Source: an uncultured Verrucomicrobiota bacterium (GTDB lineage: Bacteria > Verrucomicrobiota > Verrucomicrobiia > Chthoniobacterales > SZAS-18). From it: DNA of 5,084 bases. The DNA lies in NCBI GenBank assembly GCA_937871685.1, contig CALMOL010000529.1, positions 976 through 6,059 on the forward strand, in the 5' to 3' direction. A model generated the notes under the pieces. The model did not search any database, had not been told where the DNA came from, and was given only the letters and a program-made list of their open reading frames with translations. Of this stretch, positions 5,012-5,084 are shown one piece after another. A program made the translations under genes and the position numbers. How positions within the stretch are numbered: the stretch's first letter is position 1; each line of letters starts with the position of its first letter.

Positions 5012-5084
5012 AGGGCTGATTTCGCTCTGCGCAGGGCTGATTTCGCTCTGCGCAGGGCTGATTTCGCTCTGCGCAGGGCTGATT
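5011..5084. repeat. 21-bp tandem repeat reaching the window edge
   Basis: Copies start at 5011, 5032, 5053 and 5074, the last cut by the window end. All visible bases are identical between copies. The unit begins CAGGGCTGATTTCGCTC. Each junction forms the 8-base palindrome CTGCGCAG, first at 5027-5034. A diverged partial copy (TTTC, eight differing bases, CAGGG) precedes the array. The copies have no spacers, so it is a minisatellite-like array, not CRISPR. The true copy number is unknown because the sequence stops inside it. Confidence 0.9.

Noticed and set aside
5011..5084. CRISPR array
   Set aside because: Copies are directly abutting 21-mers with no unique spacers, and no cas gene is present.

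Overview
This is a GC-rich bacterial fragment, and both ends look like contig ends: a C/G homopolymer tract at 1-60 and a 21-bp tandem repeat running off the right edge. The taxon is uncertain. The codon bias (strong G/C at third positions), the repeat-filled spacers and an RsmH whose reading frame opens with a YAGKNPRRW-type leader make me favour Verrucomicrobiota, perhaps near Opitutaceae. That rests on memory of the lineage, not on a search.

Layout. Positions 174-1920 (+) hold two adjacent membrane permeases of a polar amino acid ABC importer of the GltJ/GltK (AapQ/AapM) type. The ATPase and the binding protein are not in the window. Positions 1921-2267 are a gene-free convergent spacer, mostly filled by a ~207-bp nested palindrome centred near 2124.5. 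Its 31-bp arms resemble paired REP units, each with a TTAG foot. Positions 2268-3200 (-) hold rsmH, the 16S rRNA m4C1402 methyltransferase, here away from the usual division and cell-wall neighbours and with an unclear start. Positions 3392-3748 (-) hold a small MazG-like dNTP pyrophosphohydrolase. Positions 3977-4675 (+) hold a Nudix protein with an intact Nudix box and an NrtR-type winged-helix C-terminus, followed at once by a good candidate intrinsic terminator. Positions 4676-5084 show no convincing gene and end in the tandem repeat.

How it fits together. The permeases form one transcription unit that should end in or before the palindrome. mazG and the Nudix gene diverge from a shared 228-bp spacer. 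Both encode nucleotide-cleaving folds, and the Nudix protein may also act as a DNA-binding regulator of the pair. rsmH lies downstream of mazG on the same strand.

The most unusual content is between the genes. Degenerate 7-bp tandem repeats (GTGAATN, GTGARNN and their complements) occur around mazG. They form inverted pairs at 3299-3402 and 3809-3897, supply the mazG stop codon, run into the rsmH 5' end and lie against the Nudix start codon. I found no new multi-gene system. The best candidates for something undescribed are the REP-like palindrome and the heptamer repeat family.
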